Numbered from the stretch's first letter, positions 26,752 through 35,310 are shown. The stretch: DNA of 64,000 bases from Alphaproteobacteria bacterium (GCA_019635875.1 JAHBYP010000003.1:62001-126000); one strand, 5' to 3'. Numbers and translations are program-made. Notes: a model not told the origin generated them from the sequence alone.

Positions 26752-27669
26752 TCATCGCAGCTTGGGATTGAGGGCGTCGCGCAACCAGTCGCCCAGCAGG
26801 TTCACGGCAAGCACCAGGATCGCCAGCGTCAGGCCGGGGAAGATGGTGATCCACCATTCGCCGGAGTTCAGGTACTCGTTGCCGATGCGGATCAGGGTGC
26901 CCAGCGACGGCTGCGTCGAGGGCAGGCCGACGCCGAGGAACGACAGCGTCGCCTCGGTGATGATCGCCAGGCCGAGATTGATGGTGGCGATCACCAGCAC
27001 CGGGCCCATGACGTTGGGCAGCACGTGGCGGATCATGATCAGCCAGCGCGGCAGGCCGATGACGCGCGCCGCCTGCACGTATTCCTTGTTGCGCTCGACC
27101 ATGACCGAGCCGCGCACGGTGCGGGCATACTGCACCCAGAAGGCCAGCGAGATCGAGGCGACGATGACGAAGACCGCGATCTCCTCGTGGCGCCGGACCG
27201 AGATGATGCCGCGCACCACGCCGTCGATCAGCAGCGCGATGAGGATCGCCGGGAAGGTCAGCTGCACGTCGGCGATGCGCATGATCACCGCGTCGACCGT
27301 GCCGCCGACATAGCCGGCGATCAGCCCCAGGCCGATGCCGAGGATCATCGAGACGAAGACCACGGCGAAGCCGACCTCGAGCGACAGCCGCGTGCCGTAC
27401 AGGATCGCCGAGTAGAGGTCGCGCCCCTGATCGTCGCTGCCCATCGGGAAGCTCCATTCGCCGCCGAAGCCGACCGGCGGGCGCATGGCGTCGCTCAGGT
27501 TCAGGTTGGCCGGATCGAAGGGATTCTGCAGCGCGATCAGCGGCGCGAGAAACGACGCCGCGACGATGAAGAACGTGACAGCCGCCGCCAGCATGGTCAT
27601 CGGCGAGGCGCGGAAGCTGTACCAGATGTCGCTGTCGGCGGCGCGCCGGAAGCTGTCGATCAGCACCAT
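26752..27669 (-). CDS. oppC: Peptide ABC transporter permease (OppC/DppC type)
   Basis: A 305-aa inner-membrane permease. One N-terminal helix (TMLAAAVTFFIVAASFLAPL) is followed by the periplasmic segment PMGSDDQGRDLYSAILYGTR, the OppC hallmark, then five helices and the EAA loop EYVQAARVIGLPRWLIM that docks the ATPases. It starts 1 base before the OppB stop codon, showing tight coupling. Final residues LRDALNPKLR are typical. Confidence 0.92.
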   Translation of the reverse strand: MVLIDSFRRAADSDIWYSFRASPMTMLAAAVTFFIVAASFLAPLIALQNPFDPANLNLSDAMRPPVGFGGEWSFPMGSDDQGRDLYSAILYGTRLSLEVGFAVVFVSMILGIGLGLIAGYVGGTVDAVIMRIADVQLTFPAILIALLIDGVVRGIISVRRHEEIAVFVIVASISLAFWVQYARTVRGSVMVERNKEYVQAARVIGLPRWLIMIRHVLPNVMGPVLVIATINLGLAIITEATLSFLGVGLPSTQPSLGTLIRIGNEYLNSGEWWITIFPGLTLAILVLAVNLLGDWLRDALNPKLR

Positions 27670-27670
27670 C

Positions 27671-28660
27671 TCAGTGCCTCCCCGCCGCCGCCGCGCCCAG
27701 GCCGCGCAGCCGCGGATCGACGACGAAGTACAGCAGGTCGACGATCATGTTGATGACGACGAAGAACAGGCTGACCAGCAGCAGATAGGCGGCCATCACC
27801 GGGATATCGGCGAACTGCACCGACTGGACGAAGAGCTGGCCCATGCCCGGCCAGGCGAATACCGTCTCGGTGACGATGGCGAAGGCGATGATGGCGCCGA
27901 GCTGCAGACCGGTGATGGTGATCACCGGCACGAGCGTGTTCTTCAGCGCGTGGCCGAAATTGATGGCGCGGTTCGACAGGCCGCGGGCGCGCGCGAACTT
28001 GATGTAGTCGGTGCGCATCACCTCCAGCATCTCCGAGCGCACCAGGCGCATGATCAGGGTGAGCTGGAACAGGCCAAGCGTGATCGAGGGCAGGATCAAC
28101 GCCTTGAGCCCGGACCAGGTGAAGAAGCCCGATGTCCACCAGCCGAACGTCACCGTGTCGCCTCGGCCGAACGAGGGCAGCACATTGAGGATCACGGCGA
28201 AGAACAGGATCAGCATGATGCCTATCAGGAAGGTCGGCAGCGAAATGCCGACCAGCGATACCGCCTGCAATGCCCTGCTGGTCCAGTGTCGCGGATAGAG
28301 GCCGGTGTAGACGCCCAACGGGACGCCGGCGCCGACGGCGAACAGCGCGGCGCAGAACGACAGCTCCAGGGTCGCCGGCAGCTTCTCGAGGATCAGCCGT
28401 CCGACCGGATCGGAGGTGCGATAGCTCAGCCCGAAGCGCCCGGTGGCGGCGTTGCCGATGAAGCGCACGAACTGCAGCGGCGCCGGATCGTCCAGGCCCA
28501 GCTTCTTGCGCAGCTCCTGGCGGTCCTCCATCGAGGTGTCCTGGCCGACCATCGCGTTGATCGGATCGCCGATATAGGTGAACAGCGAGAAGGCGATGAA
28601 ACCCACGGCCAGCAGGACGCCGACCGCCTGGGCGAGCCGTCGCAGAATGAATGCGATCAT
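27671..28660 (-). CDS. oppB: Peptide ABC transporter permease (OppB/DppB type)
   Basis: A 329-aa permease beginning MIAFILRRLAQAVGVLLAVG, with the OppB periplasmic stretch LGLDDPAPLQFVRFIGNAATG, LGISLPTFLIGIMLIL in helix 3 and the EAA loop DYIKFARARGLSNRAINF. Six helices are visible. It is separated from the binding-protein gene by 203 bases that hold a palindromic repeat, which may set the ratio of binding protein to permease. Confidence 0.92.
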   Translation of the reverse strand: MIAFILRRLAQAVGVLLAVGFIAFSLFTYIGDPINAMVGQDTSMEDRQELRKKLGLDDPAPLQFVRFIGNAATGRFGLSYRTSDPVGRLILEKLPATLELSFCAALFAVGAGVPLGVYTGLYPRHWTSRALQAVSLVGISLPTFLIGIMLILFFAVILNVLPSFGRGDTVTFGWWTSGFFTWSGLKALILPSITLGLFQLTLIMRLVRSEMLEVMRTDYIKFARARGLSNRAINFGHALKNTLVPVITITGLQLGAIIAFAIVTETVFAWPGMGQLFVQSVQFADIPVMAAYLLLVSLFFVVINMIVDLLYFVVDPRLRGLGAAAAGRH

Positions 28661-28701
28661 GACGGGCGATGTAGCATGAAACAGACCAGAGCCGCACCCA
28701 A

Positions 28702-28850
28702 CCTTCCTTCCCCCGCTGGCGGAGGAAGGTGGCGCGAAGCGCCGGATGGGGGTGGCTGTCCGGTCACGTGCCGACAATCGAGTCTGGCCGCGATGCCGAC
28801 ACCCCCCATCCGCCCTTCGGGCACCTTCCCCCGCAAGGCGGGGGAAGGTG
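28702..28850. repeat. Palindromic repeat, family B, inside the peptide-transporter operon
   Basis: Ends CCTTCCTTCCCCCGCTGGCG and CCTTCCCCCGCAAGGCGGGG around a 100-base core. It lies between the binding-protein and OppB genes, both transcribed leftward, where a hairpin could stabilise the upstream message or attenuate the downstream genes. Confidence 0.85.
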
Positions 28851-28863
28851 GAGGCGGCAGACG

Positions 28864-30489
28864 CTACTTCAGCGTGACGAAGCGCAGCGGGAAGCGGTTG
28901 TCCGCCGGCTGGTGCAGGCTGACGTTCTTGCGCGCCGCCCAGACCACCGCCTGCTGGTGCAGCGGGATGTAGGCGTAGTCCTGGGTGTAGAGCCTGGTGG
29001 CCTCGACGATCATGGCGTTGCGCTTTGCCGTGTCGGTCTCGCCTTCGATCTTGTCGGCCAGCTCGTCGATCGCCTTGTTCGAGTAGCCGCTGACGTTGAA
29101 GGCGCCCTTCTTGGTCGTGGCGCTGGGCGTCTGGATCAGCGCCTCGAAAACGTTGTGCACGTCGTAGGTCGCCGCCGGCGACCAGCCCAGCATGTAGAAG
29201 CTGGTCTCGCCCGGCTTGAAGTCGCTCTTGCGCAGGATCTTGGTGAAGTACTTGCTGCGCGTCTGCGCCAGCAGGTTCACCTTGACGCCGATGCGCGCCA
29301 GCATGCCGACGACCGCCTGGCAGATCTTCTCGTCGTTGACGTAGCGATCGTTCGGGCAGTCGAAGCCGACCTCGAAGCCCTGCGGGTAGCCCGCGTCGGC
29401 CAGCAGCTTCTTGGCCTCGTCCGGCTTCAGGAGCGCCGGCCGCTTGTCGAGCTCCTTGACGTAGCCGTTGATTCCCGGCGCCACCATCAGCGAAGTCGGG
29501 AAGGACTGGCCGCGCATGACCGTGCGCTTGATCGCCTCGACGTCGATCGAGCGGAAGAAGGCCTCGCGCACCCGCTTGTCCTTGAACGGGTTCTTGCCCT
29601 TGATGTTGGACTCCAGCAGCTCGTCGCGCTCGACGTCGAAGCCGAGATAGACGACGCGCGTCTCGGGGCCCTCGATGACATTGACGTTGGCGTCGCGCTT
29701 GAGGTTGTCGGTGTCCTGCGGCGGCACCTCGTACATCATGTCGATGTCGCCGGCCTTCAGCGCGGCGACACGGGTCGCCGCATTGGGCACCGGCGTGAAG
29801 ATCACCTCGTCGAGGTTGTGGGTCGCCTTGTCCCACCAGTTCGGGTTCTTCACCAGGATGGTCTTCTCGCCCGCCTTGCGCTCCTTCAGGATGAAGGCGC
29901 CGGTGCCCATGGCGTTGCGGGTGGCGAAGTTCTCCTCGTTCTTGGTGGCGTCCGAGGCGACCGCGGCGTTGTTCTTCTCGGCCCAGGCCTTGGACATGAT
30001 CAGGATCGCCGCCCACTTCGAGGCGAGCAGCGGATCGGGATACTTGGTCTCGACCTCGATGCGGAAGTCGCTGACCTTGCGGATCTCCTTCATCGAGGCG
30101 AAGTAGGCCTTCATGTTCGAGCCGCCGCTGTTGGCGCGGTTGAGCGAGAACACGACATCGTCGGCGGTGAAGGGCGTGCCGTCATGGAACTTCACGCCCT
30201 GGCGCAGGTCGAAGAACCACACGGTCGGCGAGGACTGGCCCCACTTCTCCGCCAGCGCCGCCTCGAGGCCGAGGTCCTTGCCGCGCCGGATCAGCGGCTC
30301 GTAGATGTTCTCGAGAAAGGCCAGCAGGAACGTCTCGTTGCGATAGTACGGGTCCATCGAGCTGACGTCGCCGGCGTTCGCCCACTTGAACGTCTTGGCC
30401 GAGGCCTGCGACACAGGCGCGATGACCAACGCCCCGGCCAACGCAAGCGCCGCCGCGCCCGCGAAGCCCCAACGCGAAATTTTGCCCAT
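28864..30489 (-). CDS. Peptide ABC transporter periplasmic substrate-binding protein
   Basis: A 541-aa SBP_bac_5 (DppA/OppA type) protein. The signal peptide MGKISRWGFAGAAALALAGA... ends in SQASA-KT. SBP_bac_5 blocks seen are KWANAGDVSSMDPYYRNET, AEKWGQSSPTVWFFDLRQGV-KFHDGTPFTADDVVFS and the C-terminal PLHQQAVVWAARKNV. It heads the operon; ATG 30489 follows AGGGAGTTTCCTG. An in-frame ATG 24 bases earlier would disrupt the signal peptide and overlaps the ribosome site. Ligand (peptide, glutathione, nickel) cannot be told. Confidence 0.92.
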   Translation of the reverse strand: MGKISRWGFAGAAALALAGALVIAPVSQASAKTFKWANAGDVSSMDPYYRNETFLLAFLENIYEPLIRRGKDLGLEAALAEKWGQSSPTVWFFDLRQGVKFHDGTPFTADDVVFSLNRANSGGSNMKAYFASMKEIRKVSDFRIEVETKYPDPLLASKWAAILIMSKAWAEKNNAAVASDATKNEENFATRNAMGTGAFILKERKAGEKTILVKNPNWWDKATHNLDEVIFTPVPNAATRVAALKAGDIDMMYEVPPQDTDNLKRDANVNVIEGPETRVVYLGFDVERDELLESNIKGKNPFKDKRVREAFFRSIDVEAIKRTVMRGQSFPTSLMVAPGINGYVKELDKRPALLKPDEAKKLLADAGYPQGFEVGFDCPNDRYVNDEKICQAVVGMLARIGVKVNLLAQTRSKYFTKILRKSDFKPGETSFYMLGWSPAATYDVHNVFEALIQTPSATTKKGAFNVSGYSNKAIDELADKIEGETDTAKRNAMIVEATRLYTQDYAYIPLHQQAVVWAARKNVSLHQPADNRFPLRFVTLK

Positions 30490-30651
30490 CAGGAAACTCC
30501 CTCTCATTATTAGGACCGGCGGCGACTTAACCCCGATAAGGTCGCGGGCCGGAACTTGTGCCGCCGAGCATACAGGAAATCGCCGGTACTCTTCACGTCC
30601 GAACATCGGCAGCTGTTCTGTCGATTTTTTCGCGGAATTTTCACGAATCGG

Positions 30652-30680
30652 TTGATTCCGGCGCAGGGGTTGTGTATAAA
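30652..30680 (+). promoter_or_regulatory. Sigma70-like promoter, TTGATT-17-TATAAA
   Basis: A -35 hexamer TTGATT at 30652-30657 and a -10 hexamer TATAAA at 30675-30680, exactly 17 bases apart, in the most AT-rich part of the gap. Transcription would start near 30687 and run into the 55-aa peptide and Flp pilin genes, leaving a leader of about 240 bases. Confidence 0.6.
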
Positions 30681-30732
30681 GAGACCTGTTAGTTGCAAAC
30701 ATATAAGCCATTGATTTCCGGGGAAGATTTAC

Positions 30733-30840
30733 ATGAGACTCCACATTATGAGGGGCTCCGCGGCCTCCAAGCGAGCATCGCTCGCCGCCTTCCACCCCGA
30801 AACAATGCTGTCCGGCCCCACGGCGTATCGCCGGGGCTGA
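30733..30840 (+). CDS. Possible 35-aa leader peptide
   Basis: ATG 30733 follows GGGGAAG at 30720-30726 and opens a 35-codon frame starting MRLHIMRGSAASKRASLAAF and ending in TGA at 30838-30840. It is basic, without a clear membrane segment, and lies in the leader downstream of the promoter at 30652. Only the ribosome site and position support it; it may be non-coding. Confidence 0.25.
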   Translation: MRLHIMRGSAASKRASLAAFHPETMLSGPTAYRRG

Positions 30841-30924
30841 CATCGGCCATCGTCAACCCCGACCGCGCAGGCGAGGCAGCGCGTTTCGCGGATCGCCGGC
30901 ACCGCCGACTGGAAGGAACGAGAC

Positions 30925-31092
30925 ATGACCGCCATCGCGCATGTTGCACGGGATCACCTGCCCGCGAATCGCGACACGCACCGTGTCACCGCCATCGCCG
31001 GCCTTGCATTGGCCGCGGCGGGCCTGGTGCTGCTTCACTATGGCTCCTTCGCCCAGGCCCTGGCCGCGCTCGGCCTGTCGCCGGCGAGCTGA
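30925..31092 (+). CDS. Small single-pass membrane protein, 55 aa
   Basis: A short gene with a strong ribosome site (GGAAGGAACG at 30911-30920) and ATG 30925. The product begins MTAIAHVARDHLPANRD and has one hydrophobic helix, AIAGLALAAAGLVLLHYG, then a short Ala/Leu-rich tail. Codon use at third positions is mostly G/C as in real genes here. It ends 11 bases before the Flp pilin ATG, so the two probably share a transcript. I do not recognise a family; a pilin-associated or minor pilin-like peptide is conceivable but there is no peptidase site. Confidence 0.6.
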   Translation: MTAIAHVARDHLPANRDTHRVTAIAGLALAAAGLVLLHYGSFAQALAALGLSPAS

Positions 31093-31103
31093 GGGGGCCG
31101 CAC

Positions 31104-31280
31104 ATGCTGAAGCTGCTCCACGAACTGGTCACCGACCTCTGGTACGACGAGTCCGGCACCGTCGTCATCGAGTACACGATGCTCGCGACCCTCGTCGCCA
31201 TGGCCATCCTGACGTCGGTGCAATTCATCGGCACGAACCTTGGCGCGAACGTCGCAAACACGGTCAGCCACTTCCAGTAG
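31104..31280 (+). CDS. Flp/Fap family type IVb pilin (orphan)
   Basis: A 58-aa prepilin. A charged leader MLKLLHELVTDLWYDESG precedes TVVIEYTMLATLVAMAILTS, the Flp hydrophobic segment with the conserved Glu-Tyr pair after the G-x4 processing site (cleavage expected after the Gly of DESG). Short length and the IEY motif are characteristic. Normally such pilins head a tad/cpa locus that encodes the prepilin peptidase and secretion ATPases, but no such gene occurs here, so export must depend on machinery elsewhere. ATG 31104 follows GAGGGGGCC. Confidence 0.88.
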   Translation: MLKLLHELVTDLWYDESGTVVIEYTMLATLVAMAILTSVQFIGTNLGANVANTVSHFQ

Positions 31281-31395
31281 CCGCGACCATCCGTTCCGGC
31301 ATCCGGGACCACGCGGACCGGCCGAGGCCACATGGACAGCGTCGTCTGCGCGACGCTAGAGTGCCGCCCGACGGTCAGTCCGGAGGGGTTCCCAA

Positions 31396-32799
31396 ATGAA
31401 TCAGATCACGCGCTCGCTGCGCGGCAATTCCAACGCCGCGCGCGACATCGCCTCCCATCTGCATCCCTACACCAACTTCAAGAAGCACGAGAGCGAAGGT
31501 CCGCTGACCATCGTGCGCGGCCGCGGCGTGCACGTCATCGACGACGACGGCAAGGAGTACATCGAGGGAATGGCCGGCCTGTGGTCGGCCTCGCTCGGCT
31601 TCGACAACGAGCGCCTGGCCAAGGTCGCCTACGACCAGCTGCGCCAGCTGCCGTTCTATCACTCGTTCAACCACCGCAGCCACGAGCCGGCGATCAATCT
31701 CGCCGAGAAGCTGCTCGAGATGGCGCCGGTGCCGATGTCGAAGGTGTTCTTCGCCAATTCCGGCTCGGAGGCGAACGACAGCGTCATCAAGATGGTCTGG
31801 TACATGAACAATGCGCTGGGCCGGCCGCAGAAGAAGAAGATCATCAGCCGCATCAAGGGCTATCACGGCGTCACCGTGGCCTCGGCCAGCCTCACCGGCC
31901 TGCCCAACAACCACAAATCCTTCGACCTGCCGATCGCCGGCATCCTGCACACCAGCTGCCCGCACCACTACCGCTTCGGCAAGGACGGCGAGAGCGAGGA
32001 GCAGTTCGCGACGCGCTGCGCCGAGGAGCTCGAGGCGCTGATCCAGAAGGAGGGCCCCGACACGGTCGCGGCGATGATCTGCGAGCCGGTGATGGGTGCC
32101 GGCGGCGTCATCGTGCCGCCCAAGGGCTACTACGAGAAGATCCAGGCGGTGCTGAAGAAGCACGACGTCCTGCTGATCGCCGACGAGGTGATCTGCGGCT
32201 TCGGCCGGACCGGCAATGTCTGGGGCAGCCAGACCATGGGGTTGAAGCCCGACATCCTGAGCTGCGCCAAGGCGCTGTCGGCGTCGTTCCTGCCGATCTC
32301 GGCGGTGATGGTGAACGAGCGCGTCTACCAGGCGCTGATGAGCGAGAGCGACAAGATCGGCGTGTGGGGCCACGGCTTCACCTACTCCGGCCACCCGGTC
32401 GCCGCCGCCGTCGCACTCGAGGCGCAGAAGATCTACGACGAGACCGATCTCTTCGGTCACGCCGCGCGCCTGGCGCCGCACTTCCAGGCGCGCCTGCATT
32501 CGTTCAGTGACCATCCGCTGACCGGCGAGACGATGGGCGTCGGTCTGGTGGGCGCCGTCGAGGTGGTCGCCGACAAGAAGACCAAGGCGGTCTTCGAGCC
32601 GGCCGGCGCGGCCGGCAACAGGATTGCCAAGCACGCGATGGAGATGGGCCTGATCATCCGCAACATGGCGGATCGCATCGCCATCTGCCCGCCGCTGGTG
32701 ATCACCCAGGCGGAGACCGACGAGCTGTTCAACCGCCTGCGCAAGGCCTTCGACGCCGCGCTGGCCGAGATGCGCGCCGACGGCAGCTTCAAGGGCTGA
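31396..32799 (+). CDS. Class III aminotransferase (putrescine/beta-alanine-pyruvate type)
   Basis: A 467-aa omega-transaminase. HLHPYTNFKKHESEGPLTI at the start, MAGLWSASLGF, FFANSGSEANDSVIKMVWYM, LLIADEVICGFGRTG and the Schiff-base Lys in DILSCAKALSASFLP all match the SpuC/omega-amino-acid-pyruvate group, which moves amino groups from amines such as putrescine to pyruvate. ATG 31396; a family B repeat follows the stop. The gene stands alone. Confidence 0.9.
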   Translation: MNQITRSLRGNSNAARDIASHLHPYTNFKKHESEGPLTIVRGRGVHVIDDDGKEYIEGMAGLWSASLGFDNERLAKVAYDQLRQLPFYHSFNHRSHEPAINLAEKLLEMAPVPMSKVFFANSGSEANDSVIKMVWYMNNALGRPQKKKIISRIKGYHGVTVASASLTGLPNNHKSFDLPIAGILHTSCPHHYRFGKDGESEEQFATRCAEELEALIQKEGPDTVAAMICEPVMGAGGVIVPPKGYYEKIQAVLKKHDVLLIADEVICGFGRTGNVWGSQTMGLKPDILSCAKALSASFLPISAVMVNERVYQALMSESDKIGVWGHGFTYSGHPVAAAVALEAQKIYDETDLFGHAARLAPHFQARLHSFSDHPLTGETMGVGLVGAVEVVADKKTKAVFEPAGAAGNRIAKHAMEMGLIIRNMADRIAICPPLVITQAETDELFNRLRKAFDAALAEMRADGSFKG

Positions 32800-32827
32800 G
32801 ATCAAGGTGGCCGCTTCGCCTCGCGTT

Positions 32828-32957
32828 ACCTTCCTCCGGAGGGGGAAGGTGGCGGCGCGAAGCGCCGACGGAAGGGGGATGTCGAAGACGAACGGCGGTG
32901 GTCGTCTTCGACATCCCCCTTCCGCCCTTAGGGCACCTTCCCCCTGCGGGGGAAGGT
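32828..32957. repeat. Palindromic repeat, family B
   Basis: Ends ACCTTCCTCCGGAGGGGGAA and CCTTCCCCCTGCGGGGGAAG. The right end stops 2 bases before the GTG of the next gene, so the repeat's GGGGGAAGG forms the only ribosome-site-like sequence for that gene. Confidence 0.9.
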
Positions 32958-32959
32958 AA

Positions 32960-33283
32960 GTGACAACCACCACCGACATCGCGGCGGTGTCGCGCCGGCT
33001 GCGCCTGCGCTCGAACTGGGCCTGGGCGTTCTTCGCCTCGGCAGTCCCCGCCGTCGTCTTCGGCCTGGGCTTCGTCGGCGACAGCGAGAGGCTGCGCGAC
33101 GTCGCGGCGGTCATGGCGCTGATCTTCTGGCTGTTCGGCATGATCCCCGCCGTCGCCGCCACCGTGGGCGCGTTCCGCCACTGGGACGCCCTGCCCGACC
33201 GCATCCGTTTCCTCGCCGTCTCGCCGATGCTGGCGGTGTCGTTCAGCCTTTCGCTCGGCGTGATCTCGCTCGTGCTGGCCTGA
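32960..33283 (+). CDS. Small integral membrane protein, 107 aa, unknown function
   Basis: Two to three hydrophobic segments (AWAFFASAVPAVVFGLGFV, VMALIFWLFGMIPAVAATVG, PMLAVSFSLSLGVISLVLA) in a 107-residue protein with a charged N-terminus. No family is recognised. The GTG start at 32960 uses purines donated by the preceding palindromic repeat. Its 3' end overlaps the convergent LysR gene by 41 bases, so one of the two ends may be slightly misplaced. Confidence 0.6.
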   Translation: MTTTTDIAAVSRRLRLRSNWAWAFFASAVPAVVFGLGFVGDSERLRDVAAVMALIFWLFGMIPAVAATVGAFRHWDALPDRIRFLAVSPMLAVSFSLSLGVISLVLA

Positions 33284-34151
33284 GCGCCGCGGCGGCGATC
33301 CAGCTTCGGAACGCCTTGAAGCCCTCCTCCACCGCGCGGTGCGGGCGGTAGACGAGGTACCAGCTGGTGCCCTTGGGGACGGAGAGCGGAAACGGCGCCA
33401 CCAGCCGGCCGGCGGCGAGATCGTCGTCGATATAGGGACGGATGCCCATGGCCACGCCCAGCCCGTCGGCCGCCGCCTGCAGGGCGTGGCCGTAATACTC
33501 GAACAGCGGCCCGTCGACCCGCAGCTCGCCGAGGCCCGCCGCCTTCAGCCAGCTGGGCCAGTCCTCGCGCGCATGGGCGACGCGCAGCAGGGTCGCGCGC
33601 CGCAGATCCTCGGGCTTGCGCAGGCGTGCCGCGGCCGACGGCGCGCAGACCGGCGACAGATCGGCGGCGAACAGCCGCTCGGCGACGAAGCCGGGCCAGT
33701 CGCCGTCGCCCAGCCGGATGCCGCAGGTCCAGTCCTCGGCGAACGGCACGGTGGCGCCGCCCGTCGTGATACGCACCTCGACCTCCGGCGCCTCGGCGCG
33801 GAAGGCGGCCAGCCGCGGGATCAGCCAGCGGATGGCGAAGGTCGGGCCGACGCCCACCGTCAGCACGCGGCCGCGCGCGGCGTCGCAGATCTGCGCCGTC
33901 AGCGTCGCCAGCGAATCGAGGATCGGCGTCAGGCCGTCGCGAAAGGCGATGCCGGCCGGCGTCAGCCGCAGGCCGTTGGCGCGGCGCTCGAACAGCGGCA
34001 CGGCCAGACGCGCCTCGAGCAGGCGCACCAGCCGGCTGATCGCCGCCGGCGTGACGCCGAGCTCCTCGGCCGCGCCGGCGAAGCCGCCGCGCCGGGCCGC
34101 GGCCTCGAACGCCTTGACGCCGTTGAGCGACGGCAGCGCGCGCATCGACAC
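33243..34151 (-). CDS. LysR-family transcriptional regulator (GcvA-like)
   Basis: A 302-aa regulator. The N-terminal winged helix has NGVKAFEAAARRGGFAGAAEEL, GVTPAAISRLVRLLEARL and VPLFERRANGLRLTPAG, the GcvA/AmpR branch pattern, followed by a LysR substrate-binding domain. It is divergent from the TauE/SafE exporter gene with a 61-base gap carrying a dyad, the usual layout of a LysR regulator and its target. A start at 34145 would remove two residues. Effector unknown. Confidence 0.92.
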   Translation of the reverse strand: MSMRALPSLNGVKAFEAAARRGGFAGAAEELGVTPAAISRLVRLLEARLAVPLFERRANGLRLTPAGIAFRDGLTPILDSLATLTAQICDAARGRVLTVGVGPTFAIRWLIPRLAAFRAEAPEVEVRITTGGATVPFAEDWTCGIRLGDGDWPGFVAERLFAADLSPVCAPSAAARLRKPEDLRRATLLRVAHAREDWPSWLKAAGLGELRVDGPLFEYYGHALQAAADGLGVAMGIRPYIDDDLAAGRLVAPFPLSVPKGTSWYLVYRPHRAVEEGFKAFRSWIAAAALRPARARSRRAKG

Positions 34152-34163
34152 CCTCAGGAAAAC

Positions 34164-34177
34164 TAGGCCTAAGCCTA
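34164..34177. promoter_or_regulatory. Dyad TAGGC-CTAA-GCCTA, candidate LysR operator
   Basis: A perfect 5-4-5 inverted repeat in the gap between the divergent LysR and TauE/SafE-like genes. LysR proteins usually bind interrupted dyads (T-N11-A) in just this place; this one fits as T at 34164 and A at 34177 (T-N12-A), slightly off the usual spacing. Confidence 0.4.
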
Positions 34178-34224
34178 CTTAACGCCGTTTGCGGCCGGGC
34201 GACAAGCGGCGCATGAGGAAGCGC

Positions 34225-34968
34225 ATGACGCCGCTGCTGATGGCCCTGCTCTTCGCGATCATGGTCGCGACCGCCTTCCTCTCGGGCATCTTCGGCATGG
34301 CCGGCGGCCTGATCCTGATGGGCGTGCTGCTCGCCCTGATGCCGGTGCCGGCCGCGATGGTGCTGCACGGGGTCACGCAGTTGGCCTCGAATGGCTGGCG
34401 CGCACTCCTGTGGCGCGACCACATCGTATGGAAGCCGGTCGGCTACTACATGGTGGGCTGCGCGCTGGCGCTGGGCCTGTGGTCGCTGCTGACCTTCGTG
34501 CCGACGCGGCCGCTGGCCCTGCTTTTTCTCGGCCTGTCGCCCTTCGTCGTGCGGCTGATGCCGGCATCGCTCAAGCCCGACCCGGGCAAGCTGCTGCACG
34601 GCACGATCTTCGGCTGCGCCTGCACCAGCCTGATGCTGCTGACCGGCGTATCCGGGCCGCTGCTCGACACCTATTTCCTCGGCGGCGCGATGGATCGCCG
34701 CCAGCTGGTGGCGACCAAGGCGACCTGCCAGGTGCTCGGCCACGCCATCAAGCTGGTCTATTTCGGCGGCATCGTCACCCAGGCCGCCGGGATCGATCCG
34801 ATCCTTGCCGGCCTGGCCATCGCCGCCTCGCTGATCGGCACGACGGCGGCGCGGCGCATCCTCGAGGCCATGTCGGAAAAGCAGTTCCGCACCTGGGCCA
34901 ACCGCATCATCCTGGTGATCGCGACCTACTATGTCGGTCACGGCGCCTGGCTGATGGCGACCTTATAG
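34225..34968 (+). CDS. TauE/SafE family membrane exporter
   Basis: A 247-aa polytopic protein with seven or eight hydrophobic segments. FLSGIFGMAGGLILMGVLLAL near the start and GTIFGCACTSLMLLTGVSGP in the middle are the two paired TauE/SafE signatures. Members export sulfite or organosulfonates or other anions. ATG 34225 is favoured because GAGGAAG lies 7 bases upstream; ATG 34213 is also possible. Likely controlled by the divergent LysR regulator. Confidence 0.85.
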   Translation: MTPLLMALLFAIMVATAFLSGIFGMAGGLILMGVLLALMPVPAAMVLHGVTQLASNGWRALLWRDHIVWKPVGYYMVGCALALGLWSLLTFVPTRPLALLFLGLSPFVVRLMPASLKPDPGKLLHGTIFGCACTSLMLLTGVSGPLLDTYFLGGAMDRRQLVATKATCQVLGHAIKLVYFGGIVTQAAGIDPILAGLAIAASLIGTTAARRILEAMSEKQFRTWANRIILVIATYYVGHGAWLMATL

Positions 34969-34979
34969 GAGACAGCGAC

Positions 34980-35219
34980 ATGAGCGATCCGATCGATCCG
35001 CTGATCGTCGACCTCGTCGAGTGGGTCGGCAAGGCGCCGCGCTCCTACGCCGAGCTGATCGACGCCTGGCGCACCTCGTGCCCGCGGCTCACGGTGTGGG
35101 AGGAGGCCTGCGCGCGCGGCTTCGTGGCGCCGCGCTCGGTCGCCGGCGCGGGCACGATCGTCGAGATCACCGACCAGGGCCGCGCGCTGCTGGCGCAGAC
35201 GGCCACCTCGTCATCCTGA
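34980..35219 (+). CDS. Small winged-helix-like protein, 79 aa
   Basis: MSDPIDPLIVDLVEWVGKAP followed by SYAELIDAWRTSCPRLTVWE and EITDQGRALLAQT reads as a compact winged-helix fold of the sort found in a family of small alphaproteobacterial proteins often annotated hypothetical. A ribosome site ATAGGAGA precedes ATG 34980, 11 bases after the exporter stop, so co-expression is likely. The last codons (TSSS and the TGA) are supplied by a family A palindrome. Confidence 0.75.
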   Translation: MSDPIDPLIVDLVEWVGKAPRSYAELIDAWRTSCPRLTVWEEACARGFVAPRSVAGAGTIVEITDQGRALLAQTATSSS

Positions 35220-35310
35220 GCGCAGCGAAGGATCTTGCGGTATCGCGGTCACATACAAGCGCGGCGCACGATGGCACGACCGCCAGGTCCTTCGCTGCGC
35301 TCAGGACGAC
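35210..35310. repeat. Palindromic repeat, family A, supplying a stop codon
   Basis: Arms CGTCATCCTGAGCGCAGCGA... and its complement ending at 35310, with a longer 45-base spacer. The first arm contains the TGA that ends the preceding gene. It lies between convergent genes. Confidence 0.85.

Larger units (their letters stand above)
30490..30924. other. Divergent intergenic region with AT-rich stretch
   Basis: This 435-base gap separates the leftward peptide-transporter operon from the rightward Flp-pilin unit. The part at 30610-30735 is much more AT-rich than anything around it and contains a well-formed rightward promoter. A possible 35-codon frame lies at 30733-30840. No RNA gene is recognised. 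Confidence 0.6.

Noticed and set aside
31375..34941. An 1188-codon minus-strand frame opposite the aminotransferase and exporter genes
   Set aside because: Low-complexity His/Asp/Gly/Arg sequence without homology-like blocks; it covers repeats and several real genes.
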